This document shows positions 10,342-19,638 of a stretch of 56,469 nt of DNA, piece after piece. Each line of letters opens with the position of its first letter. Position 1 is the first letter of the stretch. Location: contig JADGAN010000037.1 of the NCBI GenBank assembly GCA_015231955.1, positions 1 through 56,469 on the forward strand, in the 5' to 3' direction. Source of the stretch: Oligoflexia bacterium (GTDB taxonomy: Bacteria > Bdellovibrionota > Bacteriovoracia > Bacteriovoracales > Bacteriovoracaceae). The translations under genes and the position numbers were made by a program. The notes beneath the pieces were generated by a model that saw nothing but the letters and a program-made list of their open reading frames with translations, was not told where the DNA came from and did no database searches.

Positions 10342-11445
10342 TTATCTCAAGACTCGCACAAACAGCTCATCCATCAGTGAATCCAGCATCAAATATCCTA
10401 AAGGACTTAAACAAAGCAGGGGTGAGCTCGCCTTTAAATAACGCCGTTTTTCCCACTCAAGTAGCAGCTCCTGCATCTTTTCCTGCTGAACCTTTCCTCT
10501 AAAAAATTCTTCTAGCGATAGGCCAAGGTTGGTTCTAAGGCGAAGGTATAAGCGTTCTAAATAGATCTCCTCCTCTCCTAATTTCTCCAATTTAAACTGC
10601 TTTTGTGACCATTTATAGCGGTGATTTCCCACCATCCCCGATGCCGAATGTCCTAGTGCTGCAACACAATTATGGCGCCAATACTGCAAATTGTGTTGGG
10701 ACTCTTTCCCCTTCTTGGCAAAATTGGAAACCTCATAGTGAACAAACCCCTGCTGAGTCAGCAGCAACGAGAGGTGTAGGTACTCCTTGCGAATCTCCTC
10801 TTCGGGGGGCAAGGGATATTTATAGCAAGTACCTTTTGGTGTCAAGATGTAAGCACTAAGGTGAGAAGGATTGTAGGAGAGAAGCTGCTCTATCTCTAAA
10901 TCCAAATTCCTGTCCTTCGTATTCACACCCAATAACAGATCGATAGAAAAATTAATTCCACTTGCTTGCAACGCTACCAGCGCACGCTCCACCGCTTGAA
11001 AGTCTTGTTTTCGCCCCAACTGATTCATGACCCCTTGATTCAAACTTTGCACGCCCATAGAGATGCGATTGACCCCGATGCTTTGCCAGTAGGGAAGAAT
11101 CTCTTCAAAATGCCGAGGGTTCACTTCTAAAGTAAACTCACAAGCTTCATCTAATAGGATCTGATTCCCTTCTAAAAATTTTTTTAGAAAAACAGCACCT
11201 CGCTTACCCCATAAACTGGGAGAACCGCCACCAATATACAGCGTTTTTAGTGGAGCAATTTGCTGTTGATGACTATGGTGAAGTGCTGTTAATTTTTGCC
11301 ACATTTGCTCTAGCTCTTCTTCATAACTTGAGAGCATTGCTGTAGCATCGGTGCTACTCCACTTACGCTTATAAAAATCACAATAACTACAAAAGCTATC
11401 GCAAAAAGGAAAATGAATGTACAAAGACTCTATTAAATCATTCAA
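10342..11445 (-). CDS. hemW: HemW-type radical SAM protein (coproporphyrinogen III oxidase-like)
   Basis: A 367-aa radical SAM enzyme. The iron-sulfur motif CxxxCxxC is at residues 15-22 (HFPFCDSFCSYCDF), with the GGGSPSLW motif for SAM contacts further on and the HemN-like C-terminal segment. HemW homologues are heme chaperones for respiratory enzymes rather than true HemN oxidases; the N-terminus starts directly at the radical SAM motif and lacks the longer HemN leader, which supports HemW. It is divergent from the M16 peptidase gene across a 99-base promoter region and lies upstream of grpE by 192 bases. Confidence 0.85.
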   Translation of the reverse strand: MNDLIESLYIHFPFCDSFCSYCDFYKRKWSSTDATAMLSSYEEELEQMWQKLTALHHSHQQQIAPLKTLYIGGGSPSLWGKRGAVFLKKFLEGNQILLDEACEFTLEVNPRHFEEILPYWQSIGVNRISMGVQSLNQGVMNQLGRKQDFQAVERALVALQASGINFSIDLLLGVNTKDRNLDLEIEQLLSYNPSHLSAYILTPKGTCYKYPLPPEEEIRKEYLHLSLLLTQQGFVHYEVSNFAKKGKESQHNLQYWRHNCVAALGHSASGMVGNHRYKWSQKQFKLEKLGEEEIYLERLYLRLRTNLGLSLEEFFRGKVQQEKMQELLLEWEKRRYLKASSPLLCLSPLGYLMLDSLMDELFVRVLR

Positions 11446-11544
11446 AAGAGATTTTCCTGTGAAACTTGCACCGCTTAGTTTATTAATTAAATTATCCTAT
11501 ACTCACTAGATCTAAATCTAAACGATGCTAAGGAAGAGAATTTC

Positions 11545-14130
11545 ATGAAGATTACTGAACATTTATTCAAAAATCAATTACCCTCTGTTTTTATTAACGC
11601 TCCTGGAACAAATCTTAGTTGTGTTCAACTCTGGTTTAAAGCGGGAAGCGCCCTTGAAACCCCACGCGAATATGGAATTGCACACTTCCTTGAGCATATG
11701 TTTTTCAAGAGCAAAACTGACTCCGGAAAAAATATTGTACGAGAAGTGGAGTCCTACGGTGGGGATATCAACGCCTTTACCTCCTTTGATTATACCTGTT
11801 ATTATATCAACGCTCCCAAGGATCACTTGCCCACCTCCATTGATCTACTCTTGCGAATGGTGGCAAAACCGCTTCTGCATAACAAAGATATCTTGCCCGA
11901 AAGCGAAGTAGTTTATGAAGAGTTCTTGCGCTCCATTGATCACCCAGGGCAATTTGCTTTCCAGCGACTCCAACAACTCTGCTTTAATCCTCCTTATGAC
12001 CATCAGATCCTCGGCACCGAAAGAAATATTAAAAATTTTAGTGCCACTCTGCTTAAGAATTTTAAAAATAAATTTTATAATGGCCACAACGCTTTCTTAG
12101 TGGTGGCCGGTGATATCCCTGATGCAAAAAAGCTCTTTCCCATTGTCGAAAAATATTCCTTTAAGGGGGGCCAAGAATCCAGCTTCGCAGCGTTTATACC
12201 TAAAGAAAAAGGTGGCATCGACATTCACCAAAAAGATGTCAACATGGCCAATCTTACTTTGGCGGTAAAGGGCCTACCCTATGATCACCCCATGATTGGA
12301 GGGGATGAGTTGTCTCTCAACTGCTTTGGATTTGGTGAGACCTCCAGGCTTTACAGTGAACTTGTCCATAAAACCTCACTGGCCAACAACGCCTACACCT
12401 CTACTATGTATCTGAAGAGTGGCGGCATCATCATTGTTAAAGTATCAGCACCTGCCGATCACCTGCCAAAAATCTATGACCTCCTCTTGCAAATCGTTTC
12501 TGGCACTATCTCCGATCGCCCCTTTAGTAAAGAGGAGGTCAATAAAATTAAAAACCAATATATTGCCTCTAAGGTTTACGAAAAAGAGTCCCTCGAGGCC
12601 TTTGCATTTGCTCTTGGTAACAGCTATGTGCAATTAGGAGATATTCACGGGGAGCAAATCTTCCTCGATAAAATCAAAAATTGTTCTGTGATACAAGTGA
12701 ATGAATGTTTCAAGCAAATCTTTACCAGGCCACTCTTTGCAGTTTTACAAATCCCCAAATCTGCAAATTTAGTGGAACACAAAAAGCATCTTACCGCTTT
12801 TTATAATCAATTTTGCAAGGATATCCCTGCTACCATCAAACGTAAAAATGAAGTGGCAAAGATCCAGAAAAAGCAGTTAAAGCGTTCCAAGTTTGATTCA
12901 TCGCTGACGGTGGCATCACTCATTCCTGGTATTAAGCTCATCCACAAGCAAAATAAACTCACCCCCACCTTCGTTATGCACACTTACTTTAAAGGAGGCC
13001 TCGCTTATGAAGATGACCGCAATAACGGCCACCACCACTTAATTAGCGAACTTATCTGTAAAGGCCACAGCAACATCTCGTACCACCAATTCCAAAAAGA
13101 GTTAGAAGAACGATCAGCATCTTTAGGTGGTGTCTGTGGAAAAAATGCTTATGGGCTGACCCTTCACGGTCAAACTAAAGATCTAGACGACCTCTGCAAA
13201 CACTACTTTGGTGCTCTTCTCAATTCCAATTTTCATGCACGCGAACTCGCTCATGAAAAGCAGATGATCTTTCGTCTCTTCGAATCGCAAAAAAAAGATC
13301 CAGTAAGGCAATGCTTTAAACTTGTAAACGCCTCGCTTTTTCAAAACCACCCCTATATCCGAGAAATTGAAGGCACAGTTAAAACAGTCAAGAACACCTC
13401 TCGCGAAATGCTGATCAATCTCCATCAGCACAATTTAAAAAAACAAGAGATGTTGATCACCTACTGTGGCGATCAAGATTTTGAGAGCATCGTTAAATTC
13501 ATCCTTCCCGAAATTAAATCGCTTCCCGCAAGAAAGCACGAGCACCTCACTTTCCCCATGCAAGCAGCTTTCGGCGCCAAACAATATTTAGAATTTGATC
13601 GCGAGCAATCACAAATTTTTCTTGGCCTTCCCACCTTTCCTATGACCAATAAAGGGGATCTTTATCTCAAAATCTTAACTGCCTTTCTCTCTGGCCAATC
13701 CTCCGATCTCTTTACCAGGATGAGGGATGATTTGGGGCTCTGTTACTCGGTAAGCCCTATCCATTTTTCGGCGCTTAGTGGTGGCTACTTCGGTATCTAT
13801 ATGGCATCCAGCACGGACAAAGGGGAAACCGCCATTAAAGAGTTACGCGGCCTCATCAACAAACTTCGGGACAAAGGGCTTACCGCCGCTAACTTTAAGC
13901 GCACCCTAGAAATCTTAAATGGCCAACTTAAAGTGGCGATGCAAACCAACGACGACTACGCCACCGTCTACTCCATTCCAGAACTACACGATCTTGGTGT
14001 CGACTTTGTTTATAACAACAACAAAAGGATCAATGAGATCTCTGTCAGCGAGTTTAATCGTTTCCTAAAAACTTTTTTTGAAAAAGAACTCAACAGCTTT
14101 GTGGTAGGAAGGAAAAATTTCTTAGACTAG
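11545..14130 (+). CDS. Double-domain M16 family zinc metallopeptidase
   Basis: An 861-aa protein made of two M16 halves. The first half has the inverted zinc motif HFLEH at residues 47-51 and the downstream glutamate in VVYEEF near 126, so it should be catalytic. The second half (from about 450) keeps the fold but has no HxxEH, as usual for the partner half in pitrilysin-like or fused processing-peptidase-type enzymes. It probably degrades peptides or processes proteins in a clamshell chamber. No signal peptide is visible, so it is likely cytoplasmic. It converges on the biotin carrier gene with only six bases between stops. Confidence 0.88.
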   Translation: MKITEHLFKNQLPSVFINAPGTNLSCVQLWFKAGSALETPREYGIAHFLEHMFFKSKTDSGKNIVREVESYGGDINAFTSFDYTCYYINAPKDHLPTSIDLLLRMVAKPLLHNKDILPESEVVYEEFLRSIDHPGQFAFQRLQQLCFNPPYDHQILGTERNIKNFSATLLKNFKNKFYNGHNAFLVVAGDIPDAKKLFPIVEKYSFKGGQESSFAAFIPKEKGGIDIHQKDVNMANLTLAVKGLPYDHPMIGGDELSLNCFGFGETSRLYSELVHKTSLANNAYTSTMYLKSGGIIIVKVSAPADHLPKIYDLLLQIVSGTISDRPFSKEEVNKIKNQYIASKVYEKESLEAFAFALGNSYVQLGDIHGEQIFLDKIKNCSVIQVNECFKQIFTRPLFAVLQIPKSANLVEHKKHLTAFYNQFCKDIPATIKRKNEVAKIQKKQLKRSKFDSSLTVASLIPGIKLIHKQNKLTPTFVMHTYFKGGLAYEDDRNNGHHHLISELICKGHSNISYHQFQKELEERSASLGGVCGKNAYGLTLHGQTKDLDDLCKHYFGALLNSNFHARELAHEKQMIFRLFESQKKDPVRQCFKLVNASLFQNHPYIREIEGTVKTVKNTSREMLINLHQHNLKKQEMLITYCGDQDFESIVKFILPEIKSLPARKHEHLTFPMQAAFGAKQYLEFDREQSQIFLGLPTFPMTNKGDLYLKILTAFLSGQSSDLFTRMRDDLGLCYSVSPIHFSALSGGYFGIYMASSTDKGETAIKELRGLINKLRDKGLTAANFKRTLEILNGQLKVAMQTNDDYATVYSIPELHDLGVDFVYNNNKRINEISVSEFNRFLKTFFEKELNSFVVGRKNFLD

Positions 14131-14136
14131 GAGGCG

Positions 14137-14406
14137 TCAATCAAACTCTAGCATCAGCACGCCTTGATCAAGGGTTTCACCCTCTTTCACATGGATCGCC
14201 TTGATGGTGCCATCACAGTGAGCTTTGATCTCATTTTCCATCTTCATGCTTTCAAAAACCAGGAGGATTTGCCCCTCTTTCACTTCGTTACCCACACCCA
14301 CTAAAATTTGAATGACCTTGCCGGGGATAAGCGTTTTATAGTTGCTGCTGATGGATCTTTTGCGTTTTACCGGTACACTTCTCGTTTTAGAGGGGGATGT
14401 TGCCAT
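14137..14406 (-). CDS. Biotin carboxyl carrier (biotinyl domain) protein
   Basis: An 89-aa protein consisting of a basic N-terminal tail and one biotinyl domain. The biotin-accepting lysine is in ESMKMEN (lysine 55), in the usual hairpin position between glycine-rich strands. It carries carboxyl-biotin to the carboxyltransferase encoded just upstream. Its start overlaps the end of that gene by 20 bases, so the two are translationally coupled. No biotin carboxylase subunit lies in this window; it must be supplied from elsewhere for the complex to carboxylate, or the pair belongs to a decarboxylase. Confidence 0.88.
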   Translation of the reverse strand: MATSPSKTRSVPVKRKRSISSNYKTLIPGKVIQILVGVGNEVKEGQILLVFESMKMENEIKAHCDGTIKAIHVKEGETLDQGVLMLEFD

Positions 14407-15952
14407 GTTTTCTCCTTGGTCGCTCTACGATTTTATTTTGTAAGACCACTAAATAGTTATAGATTTTTTTCCGGGTCTCCTCAGGAAGAATCACCTCATC
14501 CACATACCCGAGTTCAGAGGCGCGATAAGGATTGGCAAACTCCTTTTCATAGTTTGCGACCAGCTCTTGCCTTTTGGATAGCAGATCGTTCTCTTTAAGA
14601 TTTTTTAATTCATTCCTGAAAATAACGTTTACCGCCCCTTCAGCACCCATCACGGCAATCTCCGCCGTGGGATAGGCCATATTGACATCGGCACGCAGGT
14701 GTTTGGGGGCCATTACACAGTAAGCACCACCATACGATTTACGAGTGATGAGGGTGATGAGAGGCACTGTGGCCTCAGCATAGGCGTAAAGTAATTTGGC
14801 CCCATGACGAATAATCCCACCATACTCTTGGACTGTGCCTGGTAAAAATCCAGGAACATCTTCTAGCGTAAGAATAGGAATATTAAAAGCATCACAAAAG
14901 CGAATAAAACGCGCCGCCTTGTCGGAGGCATTGATGTCGAGCACACCGGCCAAGCTAGATGGTCTGTTGGCAACAATTCCAATGGAAATTCCACCAATAG
15001 AAGCAAAAGCACAGATCACATTGGTAGCGTAATCTTGAGACACCTCCAAGACGATACCATCATCAACGATCTCTGCAATCAAATCATCCATCTCATAGGG
15101 ACGACGAGGATTATTGGGAATGAAATCTTTTAATTTGTGATTTATTCGTGCTGTAGGATCTTCCGTGGGAATCGCTGCTGGCCTTGATAAATTTCCAGAG
15201 GGCAAGAACTCTAAGAGGGCGCGCACTTGTTGAAAACACTCCTCTTCGTTTTTGCTTCTAAAGTGAGAGACGCCGGAGCGCTCACAGTGTGCACGTGCTC
15301 CTCCTAGATCCTCTTTGGTCACACTTTCATGAGTTACCGCCTTGATTACATCGGGACCGGTAACAAACATATAGGAGACATCATCCACCATGAAAATAAA
15401 ATCGGTCACTGCGGGTGAATAGACAGCACCTCCAGCACAAGGTCCAAGGATAAGGGAGATTTGCGGAATCACACCTGAGGCGCGAACGTTACGATAAAAA
15501 ATCTCGGAGTAACCTGCCAGCGACTCTACCCCTTCTTGAATACGGGCGCCGCCGGAATCGTTCATACCGATAATTGGAATCTGATTATTGTAAGCAAAAT
15601 CCATGACCTTGCAGATCTTTTGCGCATGATGAACGCCCAGTGATCCTCCCCAGCAGGTGAAATCTTGAGAGTAGATGGCCACTGGCTTACCATTGATTTT
15701 TCCAATGCCGGTGACCACACCGTCACCAAGATAGTGTGTCTTATCAATACCGAAGTAGGAAGAGCGGTGAGTGACAAATTTATCAAACTCATTAAAGCTG
15801 CCCTCATCCAAAAGCTTGGTAATTCTCTCTCGTGCAGTTAATTTTCCCTGCCTGTGCTGAGTCTCCATCTTGTCTTTACCGCCACCAAGTTCAGACAAGG
15901 CCCTCGCCTCTAAAAAACGCTCTCTTTTAGGATCTGATTCTATCTTATGCAC
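14387..15952 (-). CDS. Acyl-CoA carboxylase carboxyltransferase (propionyl-CoA/methylmalonyl-CoA type, PccB-like)
   Basis: A 521-aa enzyme with the two crotonase-like halves of the PccB/MmdA family. The acyl-CoA oxyanion motif GGARIQEGVESLAGY and the GGAVYSPAV motif lie in the first half, and the biotin-side motif around GGIIRHGAKLLYAY in the second. It transfers a carboxyl group between biotin and propionyl- or acetyl-CoA. Start is GTG at 15950-15952 with GGAGAGG five bases upstream. The small biotin carrier follows with overlap. With no carboxylase partner nearby, a sodium-pump methylmalonyl-CoA decarboxylase role is possible, but no membrane beta subunit is seen either. Confidence 0.88.
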   Translation of the reverse strand: MHKIESDPKRERFLEARALSELGGGKDKMETQHRQGKLTARERITKLLDEGSFNEFDKFVTHRSSYFGIDKTHYLGDGVVTGIGKINGKPVAIYSQDFTCWGGSLGVHHAQKICKVMDFAYNNQIPIIGMNDSGGARIQEGVESLAGYSEIFYRNVRASGVIPQISLILGPCAGGAVYSPAVTDFIFMVDDVSYMFVTGPDVIKAVTHESVTKEDLGGARAHCERSGVSHFRSKNEEECFQQVRALLEFLPSGNLSRPAAIPTEDPTARINHKLKDFIPNNPRRPYEMDDLIAEIVDDGIVLEVSQDYATNVICAFASIGGISIGIVANRPSSLAGVLDINASDKAARFIRFCDAFNIPILTLEDVPGFLPGTVQEYGGIIRHGAKLLYAYAEATVPLITLITRKSYGGAYCVMAPKHLRADVNMAYPTAEIAVMGAEGAVNVIFRNELKNLKENDLLSKRQELVANYEKEFANPYRASELGYVDEVILPEETRKKIYNYLVVLQNKIVERPRRKHGNIPL

Positions 15953-16107
15953 AAAAACCTCTCCCCTTAGCTTACCGTTTACCGTAGTTAAACAAATTTT
16001 AATTGTAGATAATTTATTAAAATATTTTTTATTTGGCCTCTCTTTTTTTTACCTCAAGAAATCGTGGCATCACCCGAAATGTTAGCAGTAACGCAAGGAG
16101 ATTTTAT

Positions 16108-17643
16108 ATGAGTAAATGGCCAAAGCAAGAAGATAGTGTTGATGACAATAGCTTTATGAGCGAAGAAGAGAGGCAGATTGAAAAAGTTCATGCACCCATT
16201 ATTCCTGAGCCGATCTACGATGAGCGTCCCTTTAGGGCCAAGCTTATTGTTGAAGTCAAAAGTGAAATTGAAAAAAAAGAAGAAGAGAAGACCATAGCAC
16301 TTGAACTTCCCGTATGGAGAATTAGTCCGCTAGGTATTGAACTTGCCCTAGATGCTAAATCCCTCCCTTATAGGAAATTTTTAACAAAAGGTGCTCTGGT
16401 CAACCTGATCGTCTATCCTCAAGAAGATGAGTGCTCCTTTCAAGGAGTCATCATCAGTAGCAGCGTAAAAGTTCATGACAAAGAGATCATTGGTATTCGT
16501 TGGCACGCCCCGAGTAATCAAGAGCAAAAGAGCAGCATGTATCTGGAGAAGCGCCACCACCACCGCTGGATTTGCCCTAGTGAATTTTTACCCACAGGTA
16601 TCGCTCACAATCCGCTCAAATTTAACGACTACATTCGTTTTCAGGTACGCGACCTTTCTCTGCAAGGGATGCAACTCACTACAAGCCTTAGAAACCGCTC
16701 GCTCATTCCTGGTATGAAGTTAGAGGCCATGTTTAGTTTTCCACTGGTCGGTGATTTAACCATTGCTTTCCATATCAATAACGTTCGCATCACGAAACTC
16801 AATAATCGCAACTACCTTACTCTTGGGGTAGAGGTACTGAATCCAGACACGGCCTATAAAGAGACCATCGGCCAATATGTGTTTCAATTTGGATCTGGCC
16901 GCACTATTGAAGATCTAAAAAAGCATGGGCTGATTATTAATTCCACTAGTAAATCACTCGACTTTTCCTATGTTCGTAGCAAAGAGGATTATCTTGATGT
17001 ATTGAAACTTCGACGCATCTCTTATGGTGCCAGCGACTCTATTCCTCCAGAATTACCGATTGAAGATACTAGTGATCTCTACGATTCTCGTGCCAGAATC
17101 ATCATGGGAAAATTGCACAACGAACTAGTGGCAACTGCACGCATACTTTTTCATAATGAAAATGACGAACTAGAACATGAAAAATTCATCACCCTCCCAG
17201 AAAATTTTCCAAGAAAAGATGAGATTGTAGAGGCAACCAGGGTTTGCATCCATCCCGAATACAACAACAACAACGATCTTTTTTACCTGCTCATTCGGCA
17301 AATTCTCATGATCGCGTTGCAAAGCAAACGCAAATATATCATTAGCAGCACGATACCTTCACTAGCAAAGCTCTATGAAAAAATCGGAGCACAGATGCTG
17401 GGAGTACGCTTCCTCCACGGCGATTTAGGAGACATCCCTCACGAATTAATTCTCCTCGACGTTCAAGAACTCATCTCTGGGGAAAATATCAGTCCTATGC
17501 TTTGGAACAAATTGTTCAATGAATTTAGTGACTATCTCCTTAAAAAAAATTTACTGGCACTGACCCTTAAACAAAAAATACGCATTCACGCCTATAAAAC
17601 CTTAACCCCCATTCTTAAAATTTTCAAAAAAGAGATCAAGTAA
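16108..17643 (+). CDS. PilZ-domain protein fused to an N-acyltransferase (FeeM/GNAT-like) domain
   Basis: A 511-aa cytoplasmic protein. ATG at 16108 is chosen because AAGGAG sits seven bases upstream; an earlier in-frame ATG at 16033 lacks one. An N-terminal PilZ-N-like segment (about 45-140) precedes a PilZ domain with both cyclic-di-GMP motifs, RHHHR at 149-153 and DLSLQG at 182-187. The C-terminal half (about 305-475) resembles FeeM-type N-acyl amino-acid synthases or autoinducer-synthase-like acetyltransferases (VATARILF, VEATRVCIHP). The likely behaviour is cyclic-di-GMP control of an acyl-transfer reaction. The substrate is unknown. It has its own upstream region and precedes msrBA. Confidence 0.75.
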   Translation: MSKWPKQEDSVDDNSFMSEEERQIEKVHAPIIPEPIYDERPFRAKLIVEVKSEIEKKEEEKTIALELPVWRISPLGIELALDAKSLPYRKFLTKGALVNLIVYPQEDECSFQGVIISSSVKVHDKEIIGIRWHAPSNQEQKSSMYLEKRHHHRWICPSEFLPTGIAHNPLKFNDYIRFQVRDLSLQGMQLTTSLRNRSLIPGMKLEAMFSFPLVGDLTIAFHINNVRITKLNNRNYLTLGVEVLNPDTAYKETIGQYVFQFGSGRTIEDLKKHGLIINSTSKSLDFSYVRSKEDYLDVLKLRRISYGASDSIPPELPIEDTSDLYDSRARIIMGKLHNELVATARILFHNENDELEHEKFITLPENFPRKDEIVEATRVCIHPEYNNNNDLFYLLIRQILMIALQSKRKYIISSTIPSLAKLYEKIGAQMLGVRFLHGDLGDIPHELILLDVQELISGENISPMLWNKLFNEFSDYLLKKNLLALTLKQKIRIHAYKTLTPILKIFKKEIK

Positions 17644-17718
17644 GGGATCCCTAACCACTAATAACAAAATCATTTTAATCTATGGGCCACTGGCAAGAGC
17701 TTTAGTTATTCTATAACT

Positions 17719-18750
17719 ATGAATAAGAAGCTCTATTTTATTTTTTTTGCCTCAATCATTTTTATTGTCACGATTACTCTTGTCAGTATCAAAGGGAGAA
17801 CTATGAGCTCAAAGTATGACCAGCAAGAACTACAGAAAAAGTTGACTCCGTTACAATACTCTGTGATGTGCAATGAAGCGACAGAGCCACCCTTTCAAAA
17901 TGAGTATTGGAACCACAAAGAGGAGGGGATCTATGTGGATCGCATCTCAGGAAAAGCGCTCTTCTCCTCCCTGGATAAGTTTGACTCGGGAACCGGCTGG
18001 CCCTCCTTTACCAAACCAATAGAAGATGAAAGCTTGGCTTATAAGAGTGATAATAAGCTCAACACCTCCCGCACTGAGGTGCGCTCCAAAAGTTCTGATA
18101 CCCACCTTGGACACGTTTTTGATGATGGCCCTGTCGATAAAGGGGGACAACGTTACTGCATTAATTCAGCATCCCTTAACTTCATTCCCAAAAGCAAACT
18201 GGCCACGGAAGGTTACGGCGAGTATGAAAAACTCTTTGCGACTACTCACAAGAAGAACACTACCAATTTGGAAGAGGCGATGTTTGGAGGTGGATGTTTT
18301 TGGGGAGTCGAAGAGCTGATTCGCAAACTTCCAGGGATTGTGGCCACTGAAGTAGGTTATGCTGGTGGCAAGCTGGACCATCCCAGCTATAACGATGTTA
18401 AGAAAGGAAATAGTGGTCATGCTGAAGTGATTCATCTGAAATTCGACCCCTCCAAAATCAGCTATAAAGAGATCATGAACTACTTTTTCCGCATTCACGA
18501 TCCCACCACCAAAGATCAACAAGGAAATGATCGTGGCACTCAATACCGTTCAGTCATTTTTGCAAAAGATGACCAGCAAGCTCAGATCGCTAAAGAGGCC
18601 ATTGCCAATGCTGCAAAATCTGGACGCTGGAAAAATCCCATCGTCACGGAGATTGTCTCCTGGAGGGCCTTCTATCGCGCAGAAGAGTACCATCAACGCT
18701 ACCTCGAACAAAACCCCGGTGGCTACACCTGCCATTTCCTCCGCAAATAA
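17719..18750 (+). CDS. Exported bifunctional methionine sulfoxide reductase MsrB-MsrA
   Basis: A 343-aa fusion in the order MsrB then MsrA. Residues 1-27 form an N-terminal membrane anchor or signal, so the enzyme acts in the periplasm. The MsrB half (about 40-165) has its catalytic cysteine at 147 in RYCINS but lacks both CxxC zinc pairs (SGTGWPSF where zinc forms have a cysteine). The MsrA half has GGCFWGVE with catalytic cysteine 193, and a resolving cysteine near the end (YTCHF). Together they repair both R and S isomers of methionine sulfoxide. The electron donor, normally a DsbD-like or thioredoxin domain as in PilB, is not fused here. Confidence 0.92.
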   Translation: MNKKLYFIFFASIIFIVTITLVSIKGRTMSSKYDQQELQKKLTPLQYSVMCNEATEPPFQNEYWNHKEEGIYVDRISGKALFSSLDKFDSGTGWPSFTKPIEDESLAYKSDNKLNTSRTEVRSKSSDTHLGHVFDDGPVDKGGQRYCINSASLNFIPKSKLATEGYGEYEKLFATTHKKNTTNLEEAMFGGGCFWGVEELIRKLPGIVATEVGYAGGKLDHPSYNDVKKGNSGHAEVIHLKFDPSKISYKEIMNYFFRIHDPTTKDQQGNDRGTQYRSVIFAKDDQQAQIAKEAIANAAKSGRWKNPIVTEIVSWRAFYRAEEYHQRYLEQNPGGYTCHFLRK

Positions 18751-18844
18751 GCAGATGTGCAAAGTGACACCACTTTAAAAACTTTTCAGGTTCCCCAAAC
18801 AGGCATTTCTCTTGCATACCTTAAATCTAAAATGGAGGTTATTT

Positions 18845-19549
18845 ATGTTTGCTAAAAAAACAGTATGGATCACCGGAGTTGTGGGTATCATTTTTCAAAT
18901 CGCCTTTGCTTTCGCAGACGATCCGCTAACACCACCACTACCGATCACCTTAAATGCTCCCTCCTATCGCGGAAATGGTTGCCCCCAGGGAACGCTTAGT
19001 GCGATCTTAAGTCCCGATCAAACTAGCTTAAGTTTACTCTTTGACAATTATGTTACCGTGGCCGGTGGAACTAGCGGCAACAAGATCGATGCTAAATCTT
19101 GCAATATCATGATCCCTATTAATGTACCCAGTGGGTATAGCATTGCTATTATCAAATCCGATTATAGAGGGTTTCTAAACGTTCCTGATGGTGCCGATTG
19201 CGATATGCAGGTCAACTTTTTTTTCCATGGCCATGCAGGAAATTTTAAACATGAGAGGCGTTGGGATGATAGAGATCAACGCGCAAGCAGGCACAATCAA
19301 GACTTTTTTCTTTCTCATGAAATCAGGGAGAACCTGCGTTCATGGTCCAAGTGTGAAAACAAGCAAATCAATTTACAGGTAGACAGTAATTTAAGAGTGA
19401 GAACCAATAGGCAAAATGAAGAGGTCTACGCCTCCCTCGATACGATTGATATGACGGCATCAGGCATCGTCTATAAGATCGCCATGAAAAAATGCCCTCT
19501 CCCACAAAGACCTCCTCACCGACCACCTCTAGGTAGAGAAAGAAGGTAA
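18845..19549 (+). CDS. Secreted DUF4360 protein
   Basis: A 234-aa exported protein. ATG at 18845 is preferred over an upstream ATG because GGAGGTT precedes it. The signal peptide ends near the alanine-rich AFAFAD. The mature protein shows the DUF4360 pattern: YRGNGCPQGTLSAILS, then a middle FDNY segment, a CNIMIPINVP strand and DYRGF. This family is secreted and of unknown function in bacteria and fungi. The C-terminus is proline- and arginine-rich (PQRPPHRPPLGRERR) and so may bind polyanions. It lies just upstream of the FNR-type box but ends before it, so it is probably a separate unit. Confidence 0.75.
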   Translation: MFAKKTVWITGVVGIIFQIAFAFADDPLTPPLPITLNAPSYRGNGCPQGTLSAILSPDQTSLSLLFDNYVTVAGGTSGNKIDAKSCNIMIPINVPSGYSIAIIKSDYRGFLNVPDGADCDMQVNFFFHGHAGNFKHERRWDDRDQRASRHNQDFFLSHEIRENLRSWSKCENKQINLQVDSNLRVRTNRQNEEVYASLDTIDMTASGIVYKIAMKKCPLPQRPPHRPPLGRERR

Positions 19550-19560
19550 AGCAAGATGTA

Positions 19561-19574
19561 TTGACTTAAGTCAA
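19561..19574. promoter_or_regulatory. FNR/CRP-family operator palindrome before the CODH operon
   Basis: TTGACTTAAGTCAA is a perfect 14-base palindrome that matches the general TTGAN6TCAA/TTGAC-N4-GTCAA site of FNR, Dnr and other CRP-family regulators. It is 65 bases before the hemerythrin start codon, and a TATAAA sequence at 19607-19612 could serve as the -10 box, placing the palindrome about 50 bases before the likely transcript start. The regulator itself is not in this window. Confidence 0.65.
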
Positions 19575-19638
19575 TCAGTTTAAGATGAAAAGATGGAAGA
19601 ATAGAGTATAAATTCATTGGAAAACGAAGGAGAAGATA

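Noticed and set aside
11446-11544. Strong sigma-70 promoter between hemW and the M16 gene
   Set aside because: A TATACT sequence exists at 11498-11503 but no convincing -35 box at 16-18 bases; not reported as a feature.
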